From Pararhizobium capsulatum DSM 1112 (GTDB taxonomy: Bacteria; Pseudomonadota; Alphaproteobacteria; Rhizobiales; Rhizobiaceae): a stretch of 64,000 nt of DNA. The stretch is taken from contig NZ_JAUSVF010000006.1 in NCBI RefSeq assembly GCF_030814475.1, forward strand, positions 1 to 64,000. The letters are read 5' to 3'. Below the pieces are notes generated by a model. That model did not search any database. It was given only the letters and a program-made list of their open reading frames with translations, and had not been told where the DNA came from. The translations under genes were made by a program, and so were the position numbers. Of this stretch, positions 17,630 to 26,360 are shown piece by piece (position 1 is the first letter of the stretch; each line of letters starts with the position of its first letter).

Positions 17630-18262
17630 ATGGAACTCGTATTGGCTGCCGATCCGATGTGCTCGTGGTGCTATGGATTTGGCAAGGAAATGGAGCTTCT
17701 GCTTCAGCGGCGCCCGGACGCCTCTTTAAGGATCGTTCTCGGTGGGCTCCGCGCGGGTGCCACAGACGTCTTGGACGACGCGGGCAAGCAGTTCAGGCTG
17801 CACCACTGGGCTATGGTCGAAGAAGTCAGCGGAGTGCCGTTCAACCGTGAAGGTCTCCTCTCCAGAAGCGGTTTCGTCTATGACACGGAACCAGTGTGCC
17901 GGGCGGTTGTAACAGCTCGGATTCTTCGCCCCGAGGCGAACATCCTGAAAATCTTCCGGGCGTTCCAGCATGCTTTCTACGTTGACGCACTCGACACCAC
18001 AGACGGCGTCGTGCTTGCTGAGGTCGGATCGCGTACGCTGAGTGAACTTGGTCATCCCGTGTCCGCAGAGTTATTCTTAGAAACTTGGACGAAGCAGAGC
18101 ACACTCGAAGAGGCTGCGACAGACTTCGCTGTAGCCCGCGCCATGGGCGTTACCAGCTTCCCTACACTATTTCTGAAGCAGGGGGGAACTCTCCGCCGGG
18201 TGGGCGATGGATACGCGCCAGCCGACGAACTTGAAATGCATCTCGCATCTATGGCTGCTTGA
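17630..18262 (+). CDS. DsbA-family thiol oxidoreductase (cytosolic, CSWC)
   Basis: A 210-residue thioredoxin-fold protein with the active site C11-S-W-C14 right after the first strand (MELVLAADPMCSWC) and a helical insertion. The cis-Pro loop is in VTSFPTLFLKQGG. There is no signal peptide, so it is unlike secreted DsbA and more like cytosolic FrnE/COG3531-type or HCCA-isomerase-like proteins. A ribosome binding site AAAGGAAAA precedes the start. It is followed 36 bp later by a tautomerase gene. Its truncated paralogue is at 5735-6312. Confidence 0.85.
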   Translation: MELVLAADPMCSWCYGFGKEMELLLQRRPDASLRIVLGGLRAGATDVLDDAGKQFRLHHWAMVEEVSGVPFNREGLLSRSGFVYDTEPVCRAVVTARILRPEANILKIFRAFQHAFYVDALDTTDGVVLAEVGSRTLSELGHPVSAELFLETWTKQSTLEEAATDFAVARAMGVTSFPTLFLKQGGTLRRVGDGYAPADELEMHLASMAA

Positions 18263-18298
18263 CAGGTCGAACTAGGTCTTAAAAAGGAGAATAGGAAA

Positions 18299-18535
18299 AT
18301 GCCAATAGTAACCGTACAGGTAACCCGCGAAGGCACCACGCCCGCTCGCAGCTCGGTGTCATCCGAAGAGAAGGCCGCCATTATAGCGGGCGTAAGCCAG
18401 GTTATGCTTGATGTTCTCAACAAGCCTCTTGAATCCACGTATGTGGTGATCGAGGAAGTAGATTTGGACAACTGGGGTTGGGGCGGCCTGCCAACTGCCC
18501 AGTATCGGAAAATAAAGGCCGAAGGAAAAGCCTGA
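18299..18535 (+). CDS. 4-oxalocrotonate tautomerase-like protein
   Basis: A 78-residue tautomerase-superfamily protein. The start MPIVTVQV places the catalytic Pro at position 1 after Met removal; a helix SSEEKAAIIAGVSQVMLDVLNKP and strand TYVVIEEVDLDNWGWGG follow. Members of this superfamily catalyse keto-enol tautomerisation in aromatic or carbonyl degradation. AAGGAG lies 9 bases upstream. It is the last gene of the intact cassette and is followed by a hairpin terminator. The frameshifted copy is at 6303-6540. Confidence 0.85.
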   Translation: MPIVTVQVTREGTTPARSSVSSEEKAAIIAGVSQVMLDVLNKPLESTYVVIEEVDLDNWGWGGLPTAQYRKIKAEGKA

Positions 18536-18565
18536 CATTCTGGATACCCTCCGGAATACGAGCGT

Positions 18566-18594
18566 AACGCCGCCGGTTGCCACCCGACGGCGTT
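18566..18594 (+). terminator. Terminator of the intact cassette
   Basis: AACGCCGCCGG pairs with CCGACGGCGTT (one mismatch), followed by GCTCCTTG. Confidence 0.55.
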
Positions 18595-18840
18595 GCTCCT
18601 TGTTTGCTGCCGTGACAGCAAGACATATGACACGTTGCGGTCAGTTCATTAGGTATGCCGTTGCCGCTCGATAGCATCTCCTACGTGTTCCAGACGCTCG
18701 GCTACCAAATTTTGGTGCGCCTTCAGATGGGCCCCTGGGGGCGTTGGCGAAGATTGTCTTGGCCGTGGTGGCGGCCGCTGCGCATCGTCTTTAGTCAGCC
18801 ATACCATCGTTTAATTGCTTCAAATCCAGAACAGGCAGAT

Positions 18841-19257
18841 TTGTGGACGGCTGGTGCTACGAGAGTCTTAGTATCTCGCTGCTCGGAGATCGGCGACCAC
18901 TTGGCGCAAAGATGCCACGACGCCGTCGTGGACGCCTTCGGCGTCCCGCGAAGAGACCGATACCAAATCATCCATGAGCACGAGGCGTCACACTTTCGCG
19001 CGCTGGATACGGGGCTTGGGATCGCTCGGACCGGCAAGTTTCTACTGCTCGAAATCACCAGCCGTCCGCGGTCTCGTGAGGCCAAATTGGCATTTTACTC
19101 CAAGCTTACACTTGCTCTGAAGGACCGCTGCGACATCGCGTCCTCTGACGTCATGATCTCGCTGCTTATCAATTCGGACGAGGACTGGTCGTTTGGCCTG
19201 GGTAAGGCCCAATTCCTGACAGGCGAACTTGGGACGAGCACTGAGCGTCCGCAGTGA
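18841..19257 (+). CDS. Tautomerase_2-type protein
   Basis: The frame is open from an ATG at 18655, but its first 60 or so residues are Trp/Arg-rich and unlike the family. The recognisable part begins near RVLVSRCSEIGDHLAQRCHDAVVDAFGVPRRDRYQII and ends with the family hallmark DEDWSFGLGKAQFLTGEL. The TTG at 18841 is therefore given as a working start, and the usual Pro1 start cannot be seen. The region replaced by this choice contains TACCAAATTTTGGTG (18704-18718), which could be an operator. Loss of the N-terminal Pro may mean a decayed start or a changed function. Confidence 0.65.
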   Translation: MWTAGATRVLVSRCSEIGDHLAQRCHDAVVDAFGVPRRDRYQIIHEHEASHFRALDTGLGIARTGKFLLLEITSRPRSREAKLAFYSKLTLALKDRCDIASSDVMISLLINSDEDWSFGLGKAQFLTGELGTSTERPQ

Positions 19258-19330
19258 TTGTGTCGCCTTCGTTGCAGCGAATAGAAGCGATTGGCCTCTT
19301 TTTGCAGAAGTTTCAACTCGTACTTCAACC

Positions 19331-19366
19331 GATACCAAGGTGTTGGCGATACCAATGTGCAAATGC
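19331..19366 (+). promoter_or_regulatory. Candidate ACC direct-repeat operator upstream of the DJ-1-type gene
   Basis: GATACCAAGGTGTTGGC is followed by GATACCAATGTGCAAATGC. The ACC triplets are at 19334 and 19351, 17 bp apart. The site ends 76 bp before the start codon and is the best-formed example of the motif in the window. Confidence 0.6.
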
Positions 19367-19441
19367 GGAACGCAGTGATCCTCGTCATGCTTCCATCGTG
19401 CGGCCATCCGGCTGCAGGACACAAATGGAAGGAGCCAACAG

Positions 19442-20143
19442 ATGAAGATCCTTATGGTATTCACTTCTCATGACGTGCTGGGAAGCACAGGGCGCAAGAC
19501 GGGCTTCTGGCTCGAGGAAGGTGCCGCGCCTTACTATGTCTTCAGCGACGCAGGCGTCGAGTTGACACTCGCGTCGCCAAAGGGCGGCCAACCGCCGATT
19601 GACCCAAAAAGCGATTTGCCGGAGAACCAGACGCCCGCCATGACGAGGTTCAAAGAAGACCCCGCTGCCCAAAAGGTGTTTGCGACTACCAAGAAGTTGA
19701 GCGAGGTCCGGTCCGAAGATTTCGACGCAGTTTTCTATCCTGGGGGCCATGGACCAATGTGGGATCTCGTCGACAATCCCGAGTCGATTAGGCTGATCGA
19801 ATCTTTCTACAACTCCGGGAAGCCCGTAGCGGCAGTCTGCCATGCGCCGGCCGTGTTGCATCGGGTGACCTATCAAGGCGTCCCGATCGTCAAGGGTAAG
19901 CGGGTGACAGGCTTTACCAACGGCGAGGAAGAGGAAGTGCAACTGACCAACGTCGTTCCTTTCCTTGTCGAAGACGAGCTCAAGCGACTTGGAGGGCTCT
20001 ACGAAAAGAAGGCAAACTGGGAGAGCTTCGCCATTACAGACGGCAGGCTGATCACCGGACAAAATCCGGCATCTTCCACCGCGGGGGCTCAGGCGCTCGT
20101 GACGCTTCTCACCAGCATGACGGTCGACGAGACAGCCGCTTAA
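19442..20143 (+). CDS. DJ-1/PfpI family protein (Hsp31-like glutamine amidotransferase fold)
   Basis: A 233-residue class I glutamine-amidotransferase-like protein. The nucleophile is Cys133 in AVCHAPAVL. The acidic partner region is FYPGGHGPMWDL and the end is ITGQNPASSTAGAQAL. Proteins of this type act as glyoxalase III, deglycase or chaperone in carbonyl stress. AAGGAG precedes the start. A terminator hairpin follows directly, so it is monocistronic. The upstream ACC box suggests control together with VOC copy A and the gene at 12605. Confidence 0.88.
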   Translation: MKILMVFTSHDVLGSTGRKTGFWLEEGAAPYYVFSDAGVELTLASPKGGQPPIDPKSDLPENQTPAMTRFKEDPAAQKVFATTKKLSEVRSEDFDAVFYPGGHGPMWDLVDNPESIRLIESFYNSGKPVAAVCHAPAVLHRVTYQGVPIVKGKRVTGFTNGEEEEVQLTNVVPFLVEDELKRLGGLYEKKANWESFAITDGRLITGQNPASSTAGAQALVTLLTSMTVDETAA

Positions 20144-20163
20144 GGCCTCATACTGACGAGCTT

Positions 20164-20197
20164 AAGAGACCTCGATACGACCCTCTCGTGGTCTCTT
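20164..20197 (+). terminator. Terminator of the DJ-1-type gene
   Basis: AAGAGACC pairs with GGTCTCTT across 18 bases, followed by TACT. Confidence 0.6.
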
Positions 20198-20316
20198 TAC
20201 TATTCCATCCTCGGGTCCCACGCGCTCGACGATATGACGGATGGAAGAAGCCGCGACTTCGATATTCGCTATATGGCCATGAGGCTGAAGCGTGAACGCG
20301 AATTGGAGAAATTTGA

Positions 20317-20484
20317 ATGGCTGAAGAAAAGCAAAAACCTGCCGACGCTAGGGATCCGGCGAAAGAACAAGACGATTATCTCCAGGAAGCCCTTGAGGAA
20401 ACCTTTCCCGCTAGTGATCCGATTTCACCCGGTCATGCCGAGAAACAGCATCCGAACACCACGTCGAGCGAAACAGTGTCTTAG
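20317..20484 (+). CDS. Small acidic protein, 55 residues
   Basis: A short gene starting at 20317 with GGAG 8 bases upstream. The product begins MAEEKQKPADARDPAKEQ and contains QEALEETFPASDPIS, a motif found in small uncharacterised proteins of alphaproteobacteria, followed by a Ser/Thr-rich tail. It is charged and probably partly disordered. A longer overlapping frame in another phase (from 20234) has poor composition downstream and is less likely. The function is unknown. Confidence 0.6.
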   Translation: MAEEKQKPADARDPAKEQDDYLQEALEETFPASDPISPGHAEKQHPNTTSSETVS

Positions 20485-20948
20485 AGTGCCCCATGGTGCA
20501 GCCGCTAACGACGTGAACGCTCCCTTAGGCAATAAGTTAAATCGAAAACAGGCCTTCGCATGGATCCAGAGCCGGTGGGTTTTTTGGTACGGAAGCTTCG
20601 GTTTTTGGTGCAGACGGAACCTTGATTTGTTGCATTCAGTCTTCGCTGCAGTTCTCGATCGAACGCCGAAGGTTTTCGAGTTGCGTATGAAAGCGTTCTC
20701 TATCAAACGCCGTTTCTCCTGACTGGATATCCGGGCGGCAGATCCGCAGGGTGCGCCTTAAAGAACGGAGTTCAGAGGATCGAATAATTTGCAAAAACAT
20801 ACTCGAGGTATTCTTAAGTATTGCAATGAGTGCGCCCAGTGTATAACAAAATGTGAGAATGGTATCAATAGGATTATTTCTATTATTGGCTAAAGAATCG
20901 AATCGAATTAATAGTACATAGGTCTCGGATCAGGAGGCGAAGCCAAGT

Positions 20949-22547
20949 ATGGATCATTCTGAAATCTTCCTGGTATTTGCGGTTATCGGAGCCGTGGCAT
21001 TCGTTGGCGCGATTGCCAAACGTTTTAATATTTCTGGAGCGATCGCTTTCTTGATCGCGGGTGTCCTCGCCGGACTCGTTCCGATCGTACCCGTCGTCCA
21101 TATCGAGCCAGAATTGGTCCTGATGCTGTTGCTCCCTCCGCTCCTTTACAGTGCGGGGGTGGGTATGAGCTGGAGGGGGCTAAAGTCGAACCTCGGGACA
21201 GTCACATTTCTGGCCGTCGGAGGCGTCGTCTTCACGGCGGTCGGCGTGGCTTTTGTCCTCAATGCGATTTTCGGGATTGAATGGGCTTTTGGCTTCCTGC
21301 TCGGCGCGATCATCGCACCTCCCGACGCAGTGGCTCCGATGGCCATCGTGAAACGTTTCGTCGTTCCCAACAGGCTCCTGACCATCATAGAGGGCGAGGG
21401 GCTGGTGAACGATGCCACTGCGCTCATTCTCATCGGCTTTGCTGTCGCCGTGTTGCGGGGCGGGGATTTCTCACTCGTGGTTGCGTTGGGACAGTTTCTG
21501 CTGATCGTGTGCGGAGAAATTGCCTGGGCCGTATTCGTAGCAAAACTTCTCCTGGAACTACGCAAACTCGCCGGCGACCCCCATGTCGAAATCGTTTTAT
21601 CTCTGATGACGCCTTTCGTTGCATTTTGGATACCACAGGCGATGGGCGGATCCGGCGTGCTCGCCGCAGTCACTGCGGGTGTATACGTCTCATGGAACGG
21701 GCCTCGCTACATAGCCGCAGCAACCCGACTCCAAGGATTCTTCATATGGGACCTTGTTACTTACGTTATCGAGGGGGTGGCGTTTTTTCTGACTGGGCTG
21801 CAAGTAAGAGCGATCATCGAAGTAGCCGGGCGTGGATTGTGGGCACACTATCTCACGGTTGCGTTGGTGGTGGGCATTGCGGCCGTGGGCCTCCGGTTCA
21901 TCTGGGTTTTTTCGGGAACGTTTCTGCCGAAGCTCTTACCCAAGAGGTTCGGGATTCGGTCGACGGCTCATTGGCGGTACGCGGCGGTTATAAGCGTTAC
22001 AGGCGTTCGTGGCGTAGTATCGCTGCTTGCCGCGTTGGCCATTCCTCAACTTTACAGTGTGGACGGTGCCGATTACAAATCGCTGATCTTGGTCGTCACG
22101 CTGTCCGTCATTGTCGTGAGCATGGTGGGTGTCGACGCCTTCTTGCCTCCTATCGTCCGGGGACTTGGGCTGTCTAACGAAGGTGTACGTGAGGAGGTCG
22201 AGAACCGGACAAAGGAAATCGCTGCACGTATCCGGGCTGTCGATGGAGTGCTTCAAAATCTCGAGCAACTCGACAGGAGGCAATGGACGTCGGAATCCCT
22301 TGATGAGCTAAAGCGGAAGCACGAAGATCGCCGGCTTCTCTATCGAAGAATTCAGCACAATCGTGAGGACGGATCCGCCATGACCGATTATCCAGAAATT
22401 CAGCTAGCGCTCATCGACGTCGAGCGGGACACGATCGCGCAGTTGTATGCTGAAGAGCAACTCGACGATGATGCTAGGCGCCGAATCGAGAGAGAACTAG
22501 ATCTCGAAGATACACGGCTGAGACATATTGCGAAGATTTCAGATTGA
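20949..22547 (+). CDS. Na+/H+ antiporter, CPA1 family
   Basis: A 532-residue membrane protein with about 12 spans in the first 400 residues. CPA1 hallmarks are LLLPPLLYSAG, the APPDAVAP pair and IEGEGLVNDATALI around residues 137-150, which carries the ion-binding Asp, then VTGVRGVVSLLAALAIP. The C-terminal 120 residues are charged and cytosolic. It exchanges Na+ (or K+) for protons across the inner membrane. AGGAGG precedes the start. An AT-rich upstream region of about 200 bp suggests its own promoter. Confidence 0.92.
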   Translation: MDHSEIFLVFAVIGAVAFVGAIAKRFNISGAIAFLIAGVLAGLVPIVPVVHIEPELVLMLLLPPLLYSAGVGMSWRGLKSNLGTVTFLAVGGVVFTAVGVAFVLNAIFGIEWAFGFLLGAIIAPPDAVAPMAIVKRFVVPNRLLTIIEGEGLVNDATALILIGFAVAVLRGGDFSLVVALGQFLLIVCGEIAWAVFVAKLLLELRKLAGDPHVEIVLSLMTPFVAFWIPQAMGGSGVLAAVTAGVYVSWNGPRYIAAATRLQGFFIWDLVTYVIEGVAFFLTGLQVRAIIEVAGRGLWAHYLTVALVVGIAAVGLRFIWVFSGTFLPKLLPKRFGIRSTAHWRYAAVISVTGVRGVVSLLAALAIPQLYSVDGADYKSLILVVTLSVIVVSMVGVDAFLPPIVRGLGLSNEGVREEVENRTKEIAARIRAVDGVLQNLEQLDRRQWTSESLDELKRKHEDRRLLYRRIQHNREDGSAMTDYPEIQLALIDVERDTIAQLYAEEQLDDDARRRIERELDLEDTRLRHIAKISD

Positions 22548-22611
22548 CCGCAAGAATTGGGCTCCGCCAACTGGCGTTAGGAAGACGCTGGATCAAATTT
22601 TGGCACAGGGA

Positions 22612-23076
22612 TCACTCGCTGCCCGCTCGGATCTGCCGCGCAGCGCCTTCGATGACGTTGGCAATGTTCTCGGGTTGAGACGCGAAGACGGCGAGGCTGG
22701 CCTTGATCTCTGTCACCTGGCTGCCGACGCGTTTTGCCATCTCCCGTTCCAGCTCGGGGTCGAACCACGGCCCAGCTTTTTCTTGGTTTCCAGGCGGGAT
22801 CGGCGACTTTCGCTGCGAAGGCCCCCTTGGTCGTAAGAACCTGAGATTTCGCCATGTATGCGGCTTCGTCATTCGGTAGATCCGCGGCGAAATCACTCGG
22901 GAACGCAGCCGGGTCGAGATAGAGATATTCCCCGTCCTTCTCCTCTCGGATGTTCATGCTACCGGCTGGCTTGGAGCTTTAGAGGCTGAGCAAGCTTTCG
23001 CCCCGGCGTGGGCTGTGAAAGCAATGGCGCTGGTTACAAGTGCGATGGCGAGGATGGAGATAGTGCGGCGGTTCAA
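22612..23076 (-). pseudogene. Exported alpha/beta hydrolase with internal deletion and frameshift
   Basis: From a TTG at 23076 (GGAG upstream) the minus strand encodes a signal peptide, NRRTISILAIALVTSAIAFTAHA, and soon stops. The stop overlaps an ATG that opens NIREEKDGEYLYLDPAAFPSDFAADLP, then AAFAAKVADPAWKPRKSW, the cap and C-terminal part of an EstC-like hydrolase. A frameshift near 22780 moves the end into another frame: LEREMAKRVGSQVTEIKASLAVFASQPENIANVI. The HG and GxSxG regions are gone. The gene was evidently internally deleted. It follows the DipZ gene on the same strand. Confidence 0.75.
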
Positions 23077-23110
23077 GCGTTTCTCCTTGGCTTTTGAAGA
23101 TGAGAGGACG

Positions 23111-24883
23111 TCAGCCGAAGGTGAAAGCGTAAGCTTCAACACCGGGATCGAGAAAACGAATCTTGAAGCTGTGCGCTTCGACGTCGCCCGACTGGCGGAC
23201 GAGCTGGTAGAGCTTTGTCGATGTCACAAGGCCGTTGCCATCAGTGTTGATATCGGCTCCATGGTCGGGTCCGGGCGCCTTGCCATCGATCGTCACCTGA
23301 AACCGGATCGGCTTGCCCGGGGCGCCGGCTCCGAGAACAAGATGCAGGTCGCGGGCACTGAAGCGGTAGGCGATGCTGCCGTCCTGCTGATCGAGGGTCC
23401 CGTGTTCGGCGCCGACGGTCCAAATGCCGGAGAGCCCCCATTCATTGGGATTCAGATTTGCGACCGAATACTCGCGGGCGGCGTCACGGCTCAGGTTTTC
23501 GCGGGAGGCGAAGTTGGTGGCTTGGGCATAGCCGATATAGGTTTCGCCGGAACGGATATCGTTCAGGTCCGGACTTGCTTCGGCACCCTTGGCGTTCGGT
23601 GTCACCGGCGTGCTCCCGGCCGTGTCAATACCGGCTTCGCGCACCAGGCCCTGGATCGCCTGTTCGGTCTGGAGGTAGTTGCCTTCGCCGAAGTGATGGT
23701 ACCGGATTTGGCCCCTCGCATCGATCAGGTAGGCGGCAGGCCAATAACTGTTCTCGAATGCGCGCCAGATCTTGTAGTCATTGTCGATCGCGACGGGATA
23801 ACCGATCTTGAGGTCACGGACCGCCTGTATGACGTTGTCGATTTTCTTCTCGAAGGCGAATTCTGGCGCGTGTACGCCGATTACAACCAGGCCCTGGTCC
23901 TTGTACTTCTCGGCCCAGGCGCGGATATAAGGGTTGGTGCGGATGCAGTTGATGCAGGAATAGGTCCAGAAGTCGACAAGCACGACCTTGCCGCGAAGCT
24001 GTTCCATGCCGAGCGGCGGAGAATTCAGCCAATCCACGGCGCTGTCCAGAGATGGGGCGCGACCTTCGATCGGCAGATTGCTACGGAAAGGCCGATTTGT
24101 ATTGTCGGCGAGAGCTACAGGTCCATTGCTGCCGATTTCGGAAGAGCCCGTCACGGGCACGGTGTTCAGCCGGTCGAGCACAGCCTGTTCGAAGGATGCC
24201 GTGCTGGCATAAGAAAGTCGTGCAAGAAGCCCGGCATCAAGGCCGAGCGCGATGACCGCCACGCCGGCCAGAACAGCGGCGCCGAGAACTTGGCGAATCC
24301 GCTCGCTGACGCCGAGTGATCGTTTCATGGCGGCAAAGATCCTGCCCCCGGCAAAGAGTGCACTGGCAAGCGAGGTTGCAGCGCCGGCGGCGTAAGCAGC
24401 GAGCAGGAGCGTCGTCTGGAAGCTGGCGCCTTGAAGGGCAGCTCCGGTGAGTATGAGACCAAGGATCGGTCCGGCGCAGGGTGCCCAGAGCAGGCCCGTT
24501 GCGACGCCCAGAACGAGAGAGCTTGCAGCCGTCGACATAGAGCCGGGTCTGCCCGAGGCATTCAGCAGTTTGTTGCCGAAAACGACAATAGGCTGGGTGA
24601 TGACGCTCGCGATCCGTGTCGAGATGAGACTGATGCCGAAAGTAGCAAGCAGCAAAATCGCGGCGAGGCGGCCGTATTCGTTCGCGTTGATCGCCCAGCT
24701 TCCACCAACTGCAGTAAGCGTGGCAACGAGCGCGAAGGTTGTGGCCATTCCGATCAGCATTGGCAGAGTGCTGCGGACGAACGGTTGCCCGGCACGGGCG
24801 AAGACGAAGGGAAGGATGGGGAGGATGCATGGGCTGAGTATGGTCAGCGCCCCTCCGAGATAGGCAATGATAAGAAGTGTCAT
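23111..24883 (-). CDS. dipZ: DipZ-type cytochrome c biogenesis / thioredoxin fusion protein
   Basis: A 590-residue protein. Residues 1-230 form a CcdA-like membrane domain with ILSPCILPILPF and LWAPCAGPILG, the two redox cysteines. Residues 270-410 form a TlpA/thioredoxin-like domain with YSCINCIR (CxxC) and WPAAYLIDARG. The last 150 residues form a beta-rich domain with GLSGIWTVGAEH, as in DipZ proteins. It should carry electrons from the cytosol to periplasmic thiols. The start at 24883 has AAGGAC upstream; the frame runs on to 25045 without protein character. Confidence 0.88.
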   Translation of the reverse strand: MTLLIIAYLGGALTILSPCILPILPFVFARAGQPFVRSTLPMLIGMATTFALVATLTAVGGSWAINANEYGRLAAILLLATFGISLISTRIASVITQPIVVFGNKLLNASGRPGSMSTAASSLVLGVATGLLWAPCAGPILGLILTGAALQGASFQTTLLLAAYAAGAATSLASALFAGGRIFAAMKRSLGVSERIRQVLGAAVLAGVAVIALGLDAGLLARLSYASTASFEQAVLDRLNTVPVTGSSEIGSNGPVALADNTNRPFRSNLPIEGRAPSLDSAVDWLNSPPLGMEQLRGKVVLVDFWTYSCINCIRTNPYIRAWAEKYKDQGLVVIGVHAPEFAFEKKIDNVIQAVRDLKIGYPVAIDNDYKIWRAFENSYWPAAYLIDARGQIRYHHFGEGNYLQTEQAIQGLVREAGIDTAGSTPVTPNAKGAEASPDLNDIRSGETYIGYAQATNFASRENLSRDAAREYSVANLNPNEWGLSGIWTVGAEHGTLDQQDGSIAYRFSARDLHLVLGAGAPGKPIRFQVTIDGKAPGPDHGADINTDGNGLVTSTKLYQLVRQSGDVEAHSFKIRFLDPGVEAYAFTFG

Positions 24884-25214
24884 CGTCGTGTCCTTTGAAG
24901 CCGATGTATCGGGTTCTGGGCGGCGACTTGGCACGACCAGTGACGAGGCCAATCTGGTCGGCGCGACGTATCGCGGATGTGTCCGGCTTCTGCGAGAACT
25001 GTACCCAACTGTAGGAAAAGCTCGCCGCGTTACAGAACGACACAAATCTAAGTCGGGGTGCGTACGGCTACAGAGGGAGGGGCGAATTGTATCGGAGTGT
25101 ATCCGGGATGCTGAATGCTACATCGACATTCAATTACGTCCGACCTGAGACACATGGGGGATACATGCAGCCGGCTTTCTTCAGATCTGGATCAATCGAG
25201 ATGGAGAAAAAACG
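24884..25214. other. Divergent intergenic region, dipZ / hydrolase
   Basis: About 330 bp without a convincing gene. Promoters for both flanking genes must lie here. The string AGATCTGGATCAATCG at 25184-25199 holds only half of an FNR/FixK-type site. Confidence 0.4.
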
Positions 25215-26255
25215 ATGTCAGATGAAATCAATCACCAGCGCCGCCGTTTTCTCGGGGTTGCCGCCGCGACAGTTGCGGCCGTCGAGTTCGGCATGACGGC
25301 GGTCGCCAATGCCCAGCCCGCCCTATCCTCACCCATTGCCAAATCGGGAGGTCACACAACCTTTGCTGCGCTGAAGCAGATCAAGGCCGGTGTTCTCGAT
25401 ATCGGTTACGCCGAATCTGGTCCCGCCGATGGGGCCGTTGTCCTGCTGGTGCACGGCTGGCCCTACGACATCTACAGCTATGTCGATGTCACACCAATGC
25501 TGGCCGAGGCCGGATACCGCGTCATAGTCCCTTACCTTCGCGGTTACGGCACGACGCGCTTTCTCTCGGGCGATACGCCACGCAATGGTCAACAGGCGGC
25601 CCTGGCGGTCGATATGATCGCATTCATGGATGCACTGGGCATCGAAAAGGCAATCCTCGGCGGATACGATTGGGGCGCGCGCACAGTCAACATCATGGCT
25701 GCGCTCTGGCCGCAACGCTGCAAGGCGATCGTGTCCGTGAGCGGCTACCTGATCGGCAGCCAGGAGATCAACAAAAAACCTTTGCCCCCGAAGGCCGAGC
25801 TTGCATGGTGGTATCAGTTCTATTTCGCCACCGAGCGCGGCCGTGTTGGCTATGCCGCCAACACGCGCGATTTCGCGAGGCTGATATGGCAGACGGCGTC
25901 TCCGACATGGAATTTCGACGACGAAACCTTTGACCGCTCGGCTCGCGCGTTCGACAATCCCGACCATGTCGATATCACCATCCATAATTATCGCTGGCGG
26001 CTCGGCCTTGCCAAGGGTGAACAGAAATTCGACGCCTACGAGAAGCAGCTTGCCATGGGGCCGGTTATCACCATCCCGACGATCACCCTGGAAGGCGATG
26101 CCAATGGCGCACCGCATCCGGATCCATCCTCTTATGTCAAAAAATTCTCCGGCAAATACGAACATCGAGAGGTGACAGGCGGTATCGGACACAATCTGCC
26201 GCAGGAAGCACCTCAGGCTTTCGCTCAAGCCATTATCGATGTCGCAAAGCTCTAG
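25215..26255 (+). CDS. Tat-exported alpha/beta hydrolase, epoxide-hydrolase type (paralogue)
   Basis: A 346-residue paralogue of the gene at 11332-12378. The Tat signal is QRRRFLGVAAATVAAVEFG and cleavage probably follows VANAQ. Catalytic features: VLLVHGWPYDIYSY, nucleophile elbow GYDWGAR (Asp) and GGIGHNLPQE with the His. It should act in the periplasm on epoxide- or halide-type or related substrates (inference). An OmpR-type regulator follows 106 bp downstream on the same strand and may control it. Confidence 0.87.
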   Translation: MSDEINHQRRRFLGVAAATVAAVEFGMTAVANAQPALSSPIAKSGGHTTFAALKQIKAGVLDIGYAESGPADGAVVLLVHGWPYDIYSYVDVTPMLAEAGYRVIVPYLRGYGTTRFLSGDTPRNGQQAALAVDMIAFMDALGIEKAILGGYDWGARTVNIMAALWPQRCKAIVSVSGYLIGSQEINKKPLPPKAELAWWYQFYFATERGRVGYAANTRDFARLIWQTASPTWNFDDETFDRSARAFDNPDHVDITIHNYRWRLGLAKGEQKFDAYEKQLAMGPVITIPTITLEGDANGAPHPDPSSYVKKFSGKYEHREVTGGIGHNLPQEAPQAFAQAIIDVAKL

Positions 26256-26360
26256 CCGCGGGCCGGTTGCCGCGAGAAACTACTTTACTCTCGGCAACCC
26301 ATCGTCGAACTAATAGAAACGCACTGTACAGCCCGCAAGTTATCGTTTGAAAGACTGAAG

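Noticed and set aside
20234..20722. Longer frame overlapping the 55-residue gene
   Set aside because: Its second half has poor, basic, low-complexity composition and no known motif; the shorter frame has a better ribosome binding site and a protein-like sequence.
25184..25199. FNR/FixK-type site before the hydrolase gene
   Set aside because: Only the ATCAA half is present; the TTGAT half is missing.
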